Of a stretch of DNA of 64,000 bases, positions 25,059 to 34,981 are shown one piece after another (within the stretch, counting starts at the first letter, position 1; each line of letters starts with the position of its first letter). Location of the stretch: contig NZ_CAKAKE010000001.1 of assembly GCF_916618915.1 (NCBI RefSeq), forward strand, positions 434,001 to 498,000. The letters run 5' to 3'. The position numbers and the translations under genes are program-made. Source of the stretch: Stenotrophomonas sp. Marseille-Q4652. GTDB lineage: Bacteria > Pseudomonadota > Gammaproteobacteria > Xanthomonadales > Xanthomonadaceae. The notes under the pieces were generated by a model, which was not told where the DNA came from, did not search any database, and saw only the letters and a program-made list of their open reading frames with translations.

Positions 25059-26513
25059 ATGCTGATCCTCCCGCTGCACAAGCCGCTGACGCTGGCCAAC
25101 CTGCCGGTGGCCACGCTGCTGCTGGTGATGGCCAACGTGCTGGTGTTCTTCGGCTGGCAGGGCGGTGACGAAGCCCGGCTGCAGGCCGCGCAGCGCCATT
25201 ACGTGCAGTCAGGCCTGGGCGCACACGAGGTCGATGCCTATCTGCGCTACCTGCGGGCAGATGGCCAGACCCGGGAAGCCGACGAACTGGCGCGGCTCGA
25301 TCCCGCCACGCGCGTGCAGGCGGTGGGTACCCGTACGCTGACCGACGTGCGTTTCCAGCAGGCGCTGCGTGAGGGGGCGCTGTTCCAGGGCGAGGTCGAC
25401 CGGCGAGCATGGCAGTCGCTGCGGCCGGCCTACGATCGCCAGCTCGATGAGGTATTCACCCTGCGCCACATGCTGCGCAGTTCGGAATGGTCGCCGTCGC
25501 GGATGTTCTCCGCGGCCTTCCTGCACGCCAACCTGGGCCACCTGCTCGGCAACATGCTGTTCCTGGTGGTGCTCGGCCTGCTGCTGGAAGGTGCGGTCGG
25601 GCCTTGGCGCCTGTTGCTCGTTTACGGGCTGGGGGCGCTGGGTTCCAGCGCGGCCAGCCTGTTGTGGCGCTGGGGAGAGGCCGGTGGCGGCCTGGGCGCT
25701 TCCGGCGCGGTGGCGGCGATGATGGGCGCGTTCTGCGTGGTCTGGGGGCGGAATCCGGTGCGCTTCTTCTACTGGGTCGGCGTCTGGTTCGACTACGTCC
25801 GCACGCCGGCGATCTGGCTGCTGCCGGCGTGGCTGGGCTGGGAGATCTACAACCTGCTGGCCAACAGGCACCTGGGCGTGGGCTTCGATGCGCACGCCGG
25901 CGGACTGCTCTGTGGTGCTGCGCTCGGCGCGGTACTGGTGCTGACCCGGCAGGTGCGCAACGACTACATGCAGCCCGAGCCCGGCGAGGTGGTCGATGAC
26001 CGCTGGGAGCGTGCGCAGCGCCACCTCGGGCGCATGGAAAACCGCGAGGCCGAGGAGCTGCTGGCTGCGCTGGCGGACGAACAGCCTCACCGCGCCGACG
26101 TGGCGATGGCGCGCCATCGCGCCGCGGCCAACGGCGGCAGGCGCCTGGCCGCCCGGCAACATGCGCTGCAGGTACTGCGGATGCCCGCACACGATGGCGA
26201 GACCCGGCGACTGCAGGCTGAAGCCGCCGGCGTGCTGGCCGGCACCCAGCCTCCGCTGGATGTCGACGAAGCCAGTCTGGTGCTGGACACCTGGCTGGCT
26301 CTGGGGCGTCTTGAGGAAGCCGAAGCCCTGCTGCTCCAGGGCGCGGAGGTGCTGCCGCGCGAGACGCAGGCCCGGCAGTGGTTCCGGCTGGCCCTGCAGC
26401 ACGGTGAGCAGAGCCGGGTCGAGTGCCAGTACCGCCTGCTGCAGTCGCTGATCGAACGTTTTCCCGAGCTGCCGCAGGCCGGCAAGGCGCGTTTCCTGCT
26501 CGAGCAGGGTTGA
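25059..26513 (+). CDS. Rhomboid protease with long C-terminal TPR-like tail
   Basis: A 484-residue membrane protease. After a first helix (residues 15-35) comes an extramembrane stretch to about residue 140, then the rhomboid core: [18 protein letters not shown], the catalytic Ser in GLGASGA (near residue 213), and the His in [10 protein letters not shown] (near residue 278). From about residue 310 the protein is soluble, helical and repetitive in Ala/Leu/Glu, resembling TPR repeats. Both catalytic residues are present. It is convergent with a second membrane protein that has a similar soluble tail. Confidence 0.85.
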   Translation: MLILPLHKPLTLANLPVATLLLVMANVLVFFGWQGGDEARLQAAQRHYVQSGLGAHEVDAYLRYLRADGQTREADELARLDPATRVQAVGTRTLTDVRFQQALREGALFQGEVDRRAWQSLRPAYDRQLDEVFTLRHMLRSSEWSPSRMFSAAFLHANLGHLLGNMLFLVVLGLLLEGAVGPWRLLLVYGLGALGSSAASLLWRWGEAGGGLGASGAVAAMMGAFCVVWGRNPVRFFYWVGVWFDYVRTPAIWLLPAWLGWEIYNLLANRHLGVGFDAHAGGLLCGAALGAVLVLTRQVRNDYMQPEPGEVVDDRWERAQRHLGRMENREAEELLAALADEQPHRADVAMARHRAAANGGRRLAARQHALQVLRMPAHDGETRRLQAEAAGVLAGTQPPLDVDEASLVLDTWLALGRLEEAEALLLQGAEVLPRETQARQWFRLALQHGEQSRVECQYRLLQSLIERFPELPQAGKARFLLEQG

Positions 26514-26541
26514 GTCGCGGCTGATTCCCCGGCAGGAAGTG

Positions 26542-26569
26542 CGCCCGCTGCCTTGCAAGGCAGCGGGCG
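26542..26569. terminator. Hairpin between convergent membrane-protein genes
   Basis: A perfect 12-bp GC-rich stem (26542-26553 with 26558-26569) with a TGCA loop, in the 62-base gap between the two convergent genes. Neither side has a good T run, so termination may be partial or rho-assisted. Confidence 0.6.
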
Positions 26570-26575
26570 GGGCCA

Positions 26576-27847
26576 TCAGCCGACCGGGGCCTGGATCGCC
26601 TTCAGTGCAGCCTTCAGCCGGCGTTGCTGCTCCTCATCCTCGCAGCGCTGCAGCGCCTGCTCCAGCAGTCGCGCAGCCTCGGCGTCACGGCCATGGCGTT
26701 CGGAGAGGATCAGCGCGGCCTGCAGTGCCCATTGCGGAGCCTCGGCCGCACGCGGCCACGCCCGCAGCATCGCCCGGAGGGCATCGCTGGCGAGCTGGAA
26801 CTGGCCGCCAAGGCGCGCACGTTCGGCCAGTTGCATCGCGTACTCGGGCTGGGCCGGGGTGAAGTCCGGATCGGCATCCAGTGCTTCGCGCAGCAGTGCC
26901 AGCGCCTTGCGGTCCTGCTTTTCGGTAACCAGGCGGGAGATGTACTGGCGGGTGTGTTCGCGCAGCTCGTCGGGGCGGTCGGCCGTGCGCAGCAGGCGCT
27001 GGTAGAGCTCGTGCACGGGCAGGCCGACCGCACGCGAACGTACCGCGCTGCGCAGCACCTGCAGGGCTTCGACCGGATGCCCGTCGCGCACGAACTTCCC
27101 CGCCTCGTCCAGCAGCCCCTGGTCCGGATCGAAATGCGACAACGCTTCGGGCGCACCTTCCGGTTCGAAGCCCAGCACCTCGTGGTACTGGTAGACGAGG
27201 TAGCCCATCAGGTGGAAGGCGGCGAACAGGCCCCAGATGGTGAAGAAGGTCAGCGCCACGTCGCCGAGGATCGGCGGCAACCACCGGTGTACCCACTCAC
27301 CCGCCTTCAGTGCGCTGGCCTGGATCACGAACAGCAGCGCGAATGCGGCCAGGTAGGGCGCGCCGATGCGGCCGGCCAGGGTGAGCGAGGTGACCGGGTT
27401 GGCAGCCTTGCGCAGGCTGCCATCCATCGCCAGCGAGATAACGCAGCCCGGCTGCAGGAATACCACCAAGGCCAGCGCGGCTATCGCTGCGACTGGCCCC
27501 AGGAAGGCGGCGACCAGTCCGACGAAGAAGCCCATCAGCAGGACCAGTGCGATCAGCCGGTACACCGTGCCATCGCTGGAACCCAGGGTGTGCTCGGGCG
27601 ACTCCATGCGCCCGTTGGCGGTCTCGCGCAGGATCTCGAAGGCGTAGCGGTACACCGCCAGCCAGGTGACCAGTACCAACAGCCAGCCGATGCCCGGGAG
27701 CAACCCGGTGAGGGTGCACAGGGTGAGCGCCACCAGCGAGTACAGCGCCGGCCCGCGCACCGGATACAGGGTGATGGCGCGAAGCCGCTGCCAGAATGGT
27801 TCGGGCGCGGCCGGTGGCCGCAGCTGCGTGCGCTGGTGTACTGCCAT
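26576..27847 (-). CDS. Multipass membrane protein with TPR-like C-terminal region
   Basis: A 423-residue protein whose N-terminal 220 residues contain about six hydrophobic segments, resembling DUF4013-type membrane domains (weak resemblance only), followed by a soluble helical region (residues 240-420) with TPR-like patterns such as FVRDGHPVEALQVLRSAV. The function is unknown. I use ATG 27847 because a very strong purine-rich ribosome site (seven G) lies directly upstream; the longer in-frame start is less likely. A stable hairpin lies just ahead of that ribosome site. It follows the HerA-like gene on the same strand. Confidence 0.75.
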   Translation of the reverse strand: MAVHQRTQLRPPAAPEPFWQRLRAITLYPVRGPALYSLVALTLCTLTGLLPGIGWLLVLVTWLAVYRYAFEILRETANGRMESPEHTLGSSDGTVYRLIALVLLMGFFVGLVAAFLGPVAAIAALALVVFLQPGCVISLAMDGSLRKAANPVTSLTLAGRIGAPYLAAFALLFVIQASALKAGEWVHRWLPPILGDVALTFFTIWGLFAAFHLMGYLVYQYHEVLGFEPEGAPEALSHFDPDQGLLDEAGKFVRDGHPVEALQVLRSAVRSRAVGLPVHELYQRLLRTADRPDELREHTRQYISRLVTEKQDRKALALLREALDADPDFTPAQPEYAMQLAERARLGGQFQLASDALRAMLRAWPRAAEAPQWALQAALILSERHGRDAEAARLLEQALQRCEDEEQQRRLKAALKAIQAPVG

Positions 27848-27857
27848 GGTTTCCCCC

Positions 27858-27894
27858 CCTTGGTCGATGCCCGATTGTGCGGGCATCGCCAAGG
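27858..27894 (-). promoter_or_regulatory. Stable hairpin directly before a ribosome binding site
   Basis: A 15-bp stem with one bulged base (left arm 27858-27873, right arm 27880-27894) and a 6-base loop. On the minus strand its last G residues run into the seven-G Shine-Dalgarno of the gene starting at 27847. It lacks a T run, so control of translation or mRNA end protection is more likely than termination. Confidence 0.5.
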
Positions 27895-27911
27895 GCGCGG
27901 CAATGTGCCGC

Positions 27912-29471
27912 TCAGCGGCGGCCGAAGATCCCGCCGAGGATGCCGCGCACGATCTGGTTGCCGATCTGCGAGCCGTACTTCTTGCCGGTCTTGCCCATCA
28001 CCGACTCGCCGATCGAACCGCCGATGTTGCGGCCGATCTGCGCGCCGACGTTGCGGGTGGTCTGCTTGGCGACCGACTCGACCACGCCCTGGCGGCGGCC
28101 GTTGCCGAACATCAGGTCGCGGAACGCCTTGCCCAGCCCGCCGGATTCCTCGCCCTTCGCCGCCGGCGCATTGGCTTCGGCGGCGAGCTGCTGCGCACGC
28201 GCGGCCAGCATCTCTGCGGCCGATTCGCGGTTGACCGCGGTGTCGTAACGCACGCCGACCGGGCTGCCGGAACGTACCTGTGCGCGCTCGGTCTCGGTGA
28301 TCGAGCCCATCCGGCAGCGCGGCGGGGCAATCATGGTCTCCTGCACCGGCGAGGGCACGCCCTTGTCCTGCAGGGTGGAGACCAGCGCCATGCCGGTGCC
28401 CAGCTGCGAGAGCTTGGCGGCCACGTCCAGCTTCGGATTGGGTACGAAGGTCTGCGCGGCGGTGCGCACCGCCTTCTGGTCGCGCGGGGTGTAGGCGCGC
28501 AGCGCATGCTGCACGCGGTTGCCGAGCTGGCCGAGGATATTGGCCGGGATGTCGTCGGGGAACTGCGAGCAGAAGTACACGCCCACGCCCTTGGAGCGGA
28601 TCAGCCGCACCACCTGCTCGATCCGCTGCACCAGCGCCGGCGGCGCGTCGTCGAACAGCAGGTGGGCCTCGTCGAAGATGAAGACCAGCTTGGGCTTCTC
28701 CAGGTCGCCCACTTCCGGCAGGGTCTCGAACAGCTCGCTCAGCAGCCACAGCAGGAAGGTGGAATACAGGCGCGGCTTGAGGATCAGCTGGGCGGCGGCG
28801 AGGATGCCGATCACGCCGCGGCCGTCATGGTTGACGCGCATGATGTCGGCCAGCTCCAGCGCCGGCTCGCCGAAGAAGCGCTCGCCGCCGTCCTGCGACA
28901 GGCGCAGCAGCGCGCGCTGGATCGCCGCCACGGTCTGCGCACTGACCAGGCCGTACTCGACCGAGATCTGCTTGCGCTCGGCGGCGGCCAGGTTGAGCAG
29001 GGCGCGCAGGTCGTCAAGGTCCAGCAACAGCAGGCCGCGGTCGTCGGCCAGCTTGAATACGATGTCCAGCACGCCGGCCTGGGTGTCATTGAGTTCGAGG
29101 ATGCGGGCCAGCAGGGTCGGGCCCATCTCGCTGACCGTGGTGCGCACCGGATGGCCAAGCTGGCCGTACAGGTCCCAGAAGATGGTCGGGCTGGCCGACG
29201 GTGCGTAGTCGGATACACCGATTTCGGCCGCACGTTGCAGCAGCTTGTCGCCGCCGTCGCCGGCTACCGCCAGTCCGGCCACGTCGCCCTTCACGTCGGC
29301 CAGGAACACCGGCACGCCGATCCGCGAGAAGCCTTCGGCCAGGGTCATCAGGGTGACGGTCTTGCCGGTACCGGTGGCGCCGGCGACCAGCCCGTGGCGG
29401 TTGCCGAAGCGGGGAAGCAGGGTGACCGCGACGTCGTCGGTGATGCCTTTGCCGAGCAGGATGGGATCCAT
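27912..29471 (-). CDS. HerA-like / DUF853 ATPase (YjgR family)
   Basis: A 519-residue cytoplasmic ATPase of the HerA-FtsK superfamily. Walker A is GATGTGKT (residues 31-38), a VFLADVKGD motif follows, and the Walker B is KLVFIFDEAHLLFD near residue 260. The C-terminal 70 residues are Gly-rich with repeated GxxIG patterns (GAQIGRNIGGSIGESVMG), probably a membrane- or oligomer-forming tail typical of the family. Its cellular role is not established. ATG 29471 starts the conserved N-terminus. It is divergent from the lytic transglycosylase gene. Confidence 0.88.
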   Translation of the reverse strand: MDPILLGKGITDDVAVTLLPRFGNRHGLVAGATGTGKTVTLMTLAEGFSRIGVPVFLADVKGDVAGLAVAGDGGDKLLQRAAEIGVSDYAPSASPTIFWDLYGQLGHPVRTTVSEMGPTLLARILELNDTQAGVLDIVFKLADDRGLLLLDLDDLRALLNLAAAERKQISVEYGLVSAQTVAAIQRALLRLSQDGGERFFGEPALELADIMRVNHDGRGVIGILAAAQLILKPRLYSTFLLWLLSELFETLPEVGDLEKPKLVFIFDEAHLLFDDAPPALVQRIEQVVRLIRSKGVGVYFCSQFPDDIPANILGQLGNRVQHALRAYTPRDQKAVRTAAQTFVPNPKLDVAAKLSQLGTGMALVSTLQDKGVPSPVQETMIAPPRCRMGSITETERAQVRSGSPVGVRYDTAVNRESAAEMLAARAQQLAAEANAPAAKGEESGGLGKAFRDLMFGNGRRQGVVESVAKQTTRNVGAQIGRNIGGSIGESVMGKTGKKYGSQIGNQIVRGILGGIFGRR

Positions 29472-29579
29472 TGATGGGCTCTTGGTGAGGTGGCCGGATT
29501 CTAACGAGCGACTGTATCGCGGTGCTGGCGTCCTTGCCCGTGGCGCGAGGGGAGGGCTACCCTGCCGGTTCTTCCGAGC

Positions 29580-31181
29580 ATGTTGTGGCTGATGTCCCTT
29601 TCCTTCCTGATTGCCCGCAGCTGGCCGGTCCTGGTTGCCGCCTCGCTGCTGTCCGCGGCCCCGGCCGCCCACGCACAGCGCGTCTCGGCGCGAGACCGCG
29701 AGAAGATCGAAGCCCTCGAGCAGCGGATGGCCGCCGCCGAAAAGCGTTTCACCGAGGCCCAGCTGCTGGTCGCCAACGCCGACCCCAAGGGCACTGCCGA
29801 AGCCGATGCCGCACTGGAGGACATGGAAGACGTCATCAGCGCCTGCATCGCCCAGCGCGGCTGCCAGGTCGGCAGCCTGCTGGTGACCTACAAGCGGCTG
29901 CTCAAGCGTGACACCGACGGCGTGGCTGCGGCCGATGAGGGCGAGGAAGGGCGGCCGCTGGAGGCCGACCCGGATCACGTCGCCCCGCTGGAAGCCGACG
30001 TGCCGGAGGCCGCGCGCGCCGCGGCCCTGCTCAACGACCATCGCCACGCCTTCGACGAGATGGTCGAGTACAACCCGGCCGTCCAGGCCGGCATCCGCCG
30101 CTGGCTGACCGACATGCGCCCGGCGCTGCTGACCAGCTACGAGAACTACATGAACCTGCGCCCGGTGATGTGGCCGGAGTGGGAGAAGCGCGGCCTGCCC
30201 GAGGCGCTGCTGTTCGGGATCATGGCCAAGGAATCCAACGGCCGCGTGCATGCCAGCTCGCGCGCCGGTGCCGCTGGCCTGATGCAATTCATGCCGGCCA
30301 CCGGTCGCCGCTTTGGCCTGGGTCCGGACGGCACCGGCTTTGACACCCGCTTCGATCCGCGCAGCGCGGCCGAGGGCAGTGCGGCCTACATGAACGAGCG
30401 CATGGCCCAGCTCAACCGCAACATCGAGATGGCGCTGGCGGCCTACAACGGCGGCGAGGGCCGCGCCGCACGTGTGTTCCGCGACAGCGGCGGCCAGAGC
30501 TTCTGGACCGACTTCGTCTACAACCAGTTCCCCGGCGAAACCAAGGACTACGTGCCGATGGTGATCGCCGCGGCCTGGATCTTCCTGCACCCGCAGCAGT
30601 ACGGCGTGGAGTTCCCGAAGATCAACGCGCAGCCGGCGACGATCAGGCTGGCCAAGTCGACCACGATCTACGAACTGACCATCTGCCTGGGCAGCGCCGG
30701 TACCCGCGACGGCCACATGCGCGCGCTGCGCAACCTCAACCCGCGTTACGAGGCCGACGGCTGGATCCCGGCCGGCACGGTGATCAATGCCACCACCCGC
30801 ATCGCCGGCCTGTACAACCGCTACTGCGTTTCCGGTCCGCGCGCGGACCTGGCCCGCACCCTGATCACCGCCGACCTCAATGCCGCGATCAAGCGTCCGC
30901 AGGCCTCGGCCTACAGCGGCGTCGTGGCGGTGGGCGACATGCAGTCGATGGCCGGCAACGCCGCAGCCACGCCTGCTCCGGCAAGGCCTGCGCCGCGTCC
31001 GGCCCCGCGCCCGGCGCCCCTGCGCAGCTACAAGGTGGTCAAGGGCGACACCCTGGGCCGCATTGCCTCCAAGTTCGAGTGCTCGGTCCCTGAACTGGCC
31101 CGCGCCAACGGCCTGCGTGCACCGGCCTATGCGCTCAAGCTGGGCCAGAGCCTGAAGCTGGAAGGCTGCAGGAAGCGCTGA
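29580..31181 (+). CDS. MltD-like membrane-bound lytic murein transglycosylase with LysM
   Basis: A 533-residue periplasmic enzyme cutting glycan strands to 1,6-anhydro products. A signal peptide ends AHA near residue 33, a coiled-coil-like region covers about 37-65, and the SLT domain has the catalytic Glu in AKESNGRVHASSRAGAAGLMQFMPATG and later ALAAYNGGEGRA. A Pro/Ala linker leads to a C-terminal LysM repeat (YKVVKGDTLGRIASKFE, last 50 residues) that binds peptidoglycan. No lipobox is evident. Starts at 29580 or 29595 both fit. A terminator follows at 31201. Confidence 0.9.
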   Translation: MLWLMSLSFLIARSWPVLVAASLLSAAPAAHAQRVSARDREKIEALEQRMAAAEKRFTEAQLLVANADPKGTAEADAALEDMEDVISACIAQRGCQVGSLLVTYKRLLKRDTDGVAAADEGEEGRPLEADPDHVAPLEADVPEAARAAALLNDHRHAFDEMVEYNPAVQAGIRRWLTDMRPALLTSYENYMNLRPVMWPEWEKRGLPEALLFGIMAKESNGRVHASSRAGAAGLMQFMPATGRRFGLGPDGTGFDTRFDPRSAAEGSAAYMNERMAQLNRNIEMALAAYNGGEGRAARVFRDSGGQSFWTDFVYNQFPGETKDYVPMVIAAAWIFLHPQQYGVEFPKINAQPATIRLAKSTTIYELTICLGSAGTRDGHMRALRNLNPRYEADGWIPAGTVINATTRIAGLYNRYCVSGPRADLARTLITADLNAAIKRPQASAYSGVVAVGDMQSMAGNAAATPAPARPAPRPAPRPAPLRSYKVVKGDTLGRIASKFECSVPELARANGLRAPAYALKLGQSLKLEGCRKR

Positions 31182-31200
31182 GCCTCACTTGGCTGGCAAG

Positions 31201-31230
31201 CAAAGGCCGCCTTCGGGCGGCCTTTGTCGT
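31201..31230 (+). terminator. Terminator of the MltD-like gene
   Basis: An 11-bp stem (31201-31211 with 31216-31226) with a TTCG loop; the stem ends in CTTTG and is followed by TCGTTG. Confidence 0.85.
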
Positions 31231-31257
31231 TGCGGCGTATCGCAGCAGTGGATGCAG

Positions 31258-31283
31258 AAAGGCCGCCATCCGGCGGCCTTTTC
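31258..31283. terminator. Terminator of psd, able to act in both directions
   Basis: A 10-bp stem (31258-31267 with 31272-31281) around ATCC, with A residues on the left and TTTT on the right. It lies just after the psd stop (minus strand) and backs up the neighbouring plus-strand terminator. Confidence 0.82.
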
Positions 31284-31303
31284 TGGTCCTTCAATGGCGG
31301 CGC

Positions 31304-32146
31304 TTACTTCAACCGCGCCAGTGCCTGGCCCAGTTTCACCGGGCCTTCGGCCACCAGGCCGGACTCGAGCTCGGCCACGCCCGGCGGCAGCAGTACGACC
31401 ACGGTGGAGCCGTAGTTGAAGCGCGCCATCTCGGCAAAGCGCTGCAGGGTGATGCCCTGGCCGCGGTAGTCCTTGCGGGTGATGCCGTCGCCGTAGGCCG
31501 GGATTTCCTCGCCGCCCCACACCGTTTCCACGCCGGACACCAGCAGCGCGCCGACCATCACCTGCACCATCGGGCCGAATTCGGTATCGAAATGGCAGAC
31601 CAGGCGCTCGTTGCGCGCGAACAGGCGCGGCACCTTCGCCACCGCGGCCGGGCCCACGCTGAAAAGGCGGCCCGGTACGTGCACGGTTTCGCGCAGGGTG
31701 CCGGTAAAGGGCATGTGCACCCGGTGGTAATCGCGCGGGGACAGATAGATGGTGGCGAACAGGCCATCGCAGAACACCTTGGCGTCCTCCGCATCGCCCA
31801 GCAGCTCGGCAGCGGTGAACGACTGGCCCTTGGCCTGGAAGATGCGGCCACCCTCGATCGTGCCCAGTTGGCTGATCCGCCCGTCGGCGGGCATCAGCAG
31901 CGCGCGCGGATCGGGGTCGGCCACGCGTGCGCCTTCCTTCAGCGCACGGGTGAAGAAGCGGTTGAAGCTGGTGTAGCTGCGCGGGTCCGGGTCCAGAGCC
32001 TCCTCCAGGTCCACGCCGAACTTGCGGGTGACGGTGTCGATCAGCCAGCGCGAGACCCGCGGGTTCTCCGAATACGCCAGGTTGCGCGCCATCGACGACA
32101 GCAGGCGGTGGGGCAGGGCGTAGGTCAGCAGGGTGGTCAGGCTCAT
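31304..32146 (-). CDS. psd: Phosphatidylserine decarboxylase
   Basis: A 280-residue inner-membrane enzyme making phosphatidylethanolamine. It is made as a proenzyme that cleaves itself before Ser247 to form the pyruvoyl group; the site here reads YGST where many relatives have LGST, with the essential Gly-Ser kept. Other conserved parts are [10 protein letters not shown], the [11 protein letters not shown] motif (catalytic His) and the Phe-Asn ahead of the cleavage site. Its start overlaps the stop of the SCO gene (32143-32146), so psd is translated from the same message as the second gene. Confidence 0.95.
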   Translation of the reverse strand: MSLTTLLTYALPHRLLSSMARNLAYSENPRVSRWLIDTVTRKFGVDLEEALDPDPRSYTSFNRFFTRALKEGARVADPDPRALLMPADGRISQLGTIEGGRIFQAKGQSFTAAELLGDAEDAKVFCDGLFATIYLSPRDYHRVHMPFTGTLRETVHVPGRLFSVGPAAVAKVPRLFARNERLVCHFDTEFGPMVQVMVGALLVSGVETVWGGEEIPAYGDGITRKDYRGQGITLQRFAEMARFNYGSTVVVLLPPGVAELESGLVAEGPVKLGQALARLK

Positions 32147-32787
32147 GGGGCGGTGTTCTCGGTCAGCTGCAGCAGGTCGGCGGCAATCGCGGCCGGGTCG
32201 AAGGGCGGGCGGATCAGTCCGGCCAGCCGGCCATCGGGGTCGAGCACGGCGATGCTGGAGGAATGGTCCATCGTGTAGTCGTCGGGGTTCTCGTCGAAAT
32301 GCCTGCCCTCGACCTTCTGGAACACGAAGCCCAGCGAGGTGGCGAACTTCTCCAGCGAGGGGATGTCGCCGGTGGCGGCCAGTGTGTGCCTGTGGAAGGC
32401 ATGGGCGTACTCACCCAGCCGGGCCGGGGTGTCGCGCTCGGGGTCTACCGAGACCAGCACCACCCGCGGGCGGATGCCGTCCGGCAGCGTTTCCCACTGC
32501 TTCTGCGCGGCGGCCAGCTGCGCCAGGGTGGTCGGGCACACGTCCGGGCAGGCGGTGAAACCCAGGAACACCAGGGTCCAGTGGCCCTTGAGCTCGCCGG
32601 GGATCAGGCGCGTGCCGTCGGACTGGCCCAGGCTGAAGTCGGGCAGTTCGCGCGGCTGCGGGTAGAAGGTGATGGCGCGGGCGCTGCGCCCGCCGCCGTC
32701 GCGGTCGAAGAATTTCTTGCCGGCCATCAGGCCGAGCCCGGCGGCGAGGGCGACAAGCAGGATCAGGGCCGTCGTACGGTTGAACAT
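32143..32787 (-). CDS. SCO1/SenC family copper-binding protein
   Basis: A 214-residue membrane-anchored thioredoxin-fold protein, expected to deliver copper to cytochrome c oxidase. One N-terminal helix (residues 6-23) anchors it facing the periplasm. The copper ligands are CPDVC (Cys80 and Cys84) and His175 in MDHSSS. ATG 32787 is chosen as the start just before the helix. Its pairing with psd is not functionally obvious. It is divergent from prmB. Confidence 0.92.
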   Translation of the reverse strand: MFNRTTALILLVALAAGLGLMAGKKFFDRDGGGRSARAITFYPQPRELPDFSLGQSDGTRLIPGELKGHWTLVFLGFTACPDVCPTTLAQLAAAQKQWETLPDGIRPRVVLVSVDPERDTPARLGEYAHAFHRHTLAATGDIPSLEKFATSLGFVFQKVEGRHFDENPDDYTMDHSSSIAVLDPDGRLAGLIRPPFDPAAIAADLLQLTENTAP

Positions 32788-32911
32788 GTAGCCAGTGTTC
32801 CAGGTGGGCGGGCCGCGGAGCGGCCGGGCGGACGATGGCATCGCTGGCGGGCGACTGCCGGTGGCGTCGCGGCGAGGTTTCGCCTGCAACGAACGCTCAA
32901 TATACCGGGCC

Positions 32912-32930
32912 GCCCCCTATAATCGGGGGC
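32912..32930 (+). promoter_or_regulatory. Candidate prmB promoter: TATAAT inside an inverted repeat
   Basis: A perfect -10 hexamer TATAAT (32918-32923) lies 31 bases ahead of the prmB start and is flanked by GCCCCC (32912-32917) and GGGGGC (32925-32930), which can pair. No good -35 is found at the normal distance. Confidence 0.5.
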
Positions 32931-32954
32931 CTTGTCTGCACTACAGCTATTGTC

Positions 32955-33881
32955 ATGACTGCCGAAGCGGCTGCCGAACTCCACACGATCATTGACCTGA
33001 TCCGCTACGGCACCAGCCGTTTCAACGAAGCCGGACTCACCTTCGGCCACAGTTACGACAACGCGCTGGACGAGGCCACCCAGCTGGTCCTGCACAGCCT
33101 GCACCTGCCGCATGACCTTGGCCCGGCCTACGGCCAGGCCCGCGTGCTGCGCCCGGAGAAGGAAAAGGTGCTGGCGCTTTTCGAGCGCCGCATCAACGAG
33201 CGTGTGCCGGCGGCCTACCTGACCGGTGAGGCCTGGTTCGCCGGGCTGAGCTTCAAGAGCGACAGCCGTGCCCTGGTGCCGCGTTCGCCGATCGCCGAAC
33301 TGATCCTGGGCGGTTTCGAGCCGTGGCTGGCCGGTCGTGACGTGAGCCGCGCGTTGGACCTGTGCACCGGCTCGGGCTGCATTGCCATCGCGATGGGTCA
33401 CTACTACCCGAACTGGCAGGTCGACGGCAGCGACATCAACGATGCCGCGCTGAGCCTGGCCCACGAGAACAGGGAGCGCCTGCTGGCGCACAACGTCGAG
33501 ATCATCAAGTCCGACCTGTTCGCCGGGCTGGAGGGTCGGGTCTACGACCTGATCGTGACCAACCCGCCGTACGTGACCAACCAGGAGACCGACGAGCTGC
33601 CGGACGAGTACCGCCACGAGCCGGAACTGGCGCTGCGCGCCGGTGATGATGGCCTGGACCTGGTGCTCAAGATCCTGCGCGACGCTCCGGACCACCTGAG
33701 CGAGGATGGCCTGCTGATCTGCGAGGTCGGTGATTCGGAGCAGCACGTCAACGCGCTGCTGCCGGAACTGGATCTGGCCTGGATCGAGTTCAAGGTCGGC
33801 CAGATGGGCATCTTCGCGGTCGAGGCGGCCGAACTGCGCCGCCACCACGCACGGATCTCGGAGCTGGCCGCGCAGCGATGA
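32955..33881 (+). CDS. prmB: Ribosomal protein L3 N5-glutamine methyltransferase PrmB
   Basis: A 308-residue SAM-dependent enzyme methylating a Gln of ribosomal protein L3. The SAM-binding motif is [14 protein letters not shown] and the catalytic NPPY appears in VTNPPYVTN. The N-terminal helical part with [14 protein letters not shown] distinguishes PrmB from PrmC. ATG 32955 precedes the conserved N-terminus. Its stop overlaps the aroC start (ATGA at 33878-33881), an arrangement conserved in many gammaproteobacteria. Confidence 0.95.
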   Translation: MTAEAAAELHTIIDLIRYGTSRFNEAGLTFGHSYDNALDEATQLVLHSLHLPHDLGPAYGQARVLRPEKEKVLALFERRINERVPAAYLTGEAWFAGLSFKSDSRALVPRSPIAELILGGFEPWLAGRDVSRALDLCTGSGCIAIAMGHYYPNWQVDGSDINDAALSLAHENRERLLAHNVEIIKSDLFAGLEGRVYDLIVTNPPYVTNQETDELPDEYRHEPELALRAGDDGLDLVLKILRDAPDHLSEDGLLICEVGDSEQHVNALLPELDLAWIEFKVGQMGIFAVEAAELRRHHARISELAAQR

Positions 33882-34981
33882 GCTCCAACAGTTTCGGCAA
33901 GCTGCTCACCGTCACCACCTTCGGCGAATCGCATGGTCCGGCGATCGGCTGCGTGGTCGATGGCTGCCCGCCGGGACTGGAGATCGCGCCGGAGGAGTTC
34001 GCCCACGACCTGCAGCGCCGGGCCACCGGCAAGTCGCGCCACACCTCGGCGCGACGCGAGGCCGACGAGGTCGAGATCCTGTCCGGCGTCTACGAGGGCC
34101 GCACCACCGGTACGCCGATCGCCCTGCTGATCCGCAACACCGACCAGCGCAGCAAGGACTACAGCGCCATCGCCGCGCAGTTCCGTCCCGGCCACGCCGA
34201 CTACAGCTACTGGCAGAAGTACGGCATCCGCGACCCTCGCGGTGGCGGGCGTTCCTCGGCGCGCGAGACCACCATGCGCGTAGCCGCCGGCGTGATCGCC
34301 AAGAAGTGGCTGAAGCAGCGCTTCGGGGTCACCGTGCGCGGCTACCTGTCGCAACTGGGCAGCATCACCCCGGACGGTCTTGACTGGGATGCTGTCGAGG
34401 ACAACCCGTTCTTCTGGCCCGATGCCGCGCAGGTGCCGGAGCTGGAAAGCTACATGGACGCGCTGCGCAAGTCCGGCGATTCAGTCGGCGCGCGCGTCAA
34501 CGTGGTCGCCGATGGCGTGCCGCCGGGCTGGGGCGAGCCGATCTACGGCAAGCTCGACGGCGAGCTTGCCGCGGCGCTGATGAGCATCAACGCGGTCAAG
34601 GGCGTGGAGATCGGCGACGGCTTTGCCAGCGCTGCCCAGCTCGGCACCGAGCACCGCGACCTGATCACCCCTGACGGTTTCCTGTCCAACCATGCCGGCG
34701 GCATCCTCGGTGGCATTTCCACCGGCCAGCAGGTCACCGCCTCGATCGTGCTCAAGCCGACCTCGTCGCTGCGCCTGCCCGGTGCCACGGTCGATACCGC
34801 CGGCCATCCCGTCGACGTGATCACCACCGGCCGCCACGATCCCTGCGTGGGCATCCGCGCTACCCCGATCGCCGAGGCCATGGTCGCCCTGGTGCTGATG
34901 GACCAGGCATTGCGCCATCGCGCGCAGTGCGGTGATGTCGGCACCGTCACGCCGCGCATCCCGGGCAGTGTCGATGGCTGA
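33878..34981 (+). CDS. aroC: Chorismate synthase
   Basis: A 367-residue FMN-dependent enzyme that makes chorismate from EPSP, the last step of the shikimate pathway. The [19 protein letters not shown] start, [24 protein letters not shown], and the [29 protein letters not shown] block are diagnostic, with the catalytic His of GESHG kept. The length is normal. Its ATG overlaps the prmB stop, and its own end overlaps ghrB by eight bases. Chorismate feeds tryptophan synthesis, whose genes lie further right. Confidence 0.97.
   Translation: MSSNSFGKLLTVTTFGESHGPAIGCVVDGCPPGLEIAPEEFAHDLQRRATGKSRHTSARREADEVEILSGVYEGRTTGTPIALLIRNTDQRSKDYSAIAAQFRPGHADYSYWQKYGIRDPRGGGRSSARETTMRVAAGVIAKKWLKQRFGVTVRGYLSQLGSITPDGLDWDAVEDNPFFWPDAAQVPELESYMDALRKSGDSVGARVNVVADGVPPGWGEPIYGKLDGELAAALMSINAVKGVEIGDGFASAAQLGTEHRDLITPDGFLSNHAGGILGGISTGQQVTASIVLKPTSSLRLPGATVDTAGHPVDVITTGRHDPCVGIRATPIAEAMVALVLMDQALRHRAQCGDVGTVTPRIPGSVDG

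Noticed and set aside
31197..31290. CRISPR-like or REP repeat, because two similar hairpins lie side by side.
   Set aside because: There are only two, with different loops and a clear place between the ends of two convergent genes; they are terminators. No CRISPR array is present elsewhere.
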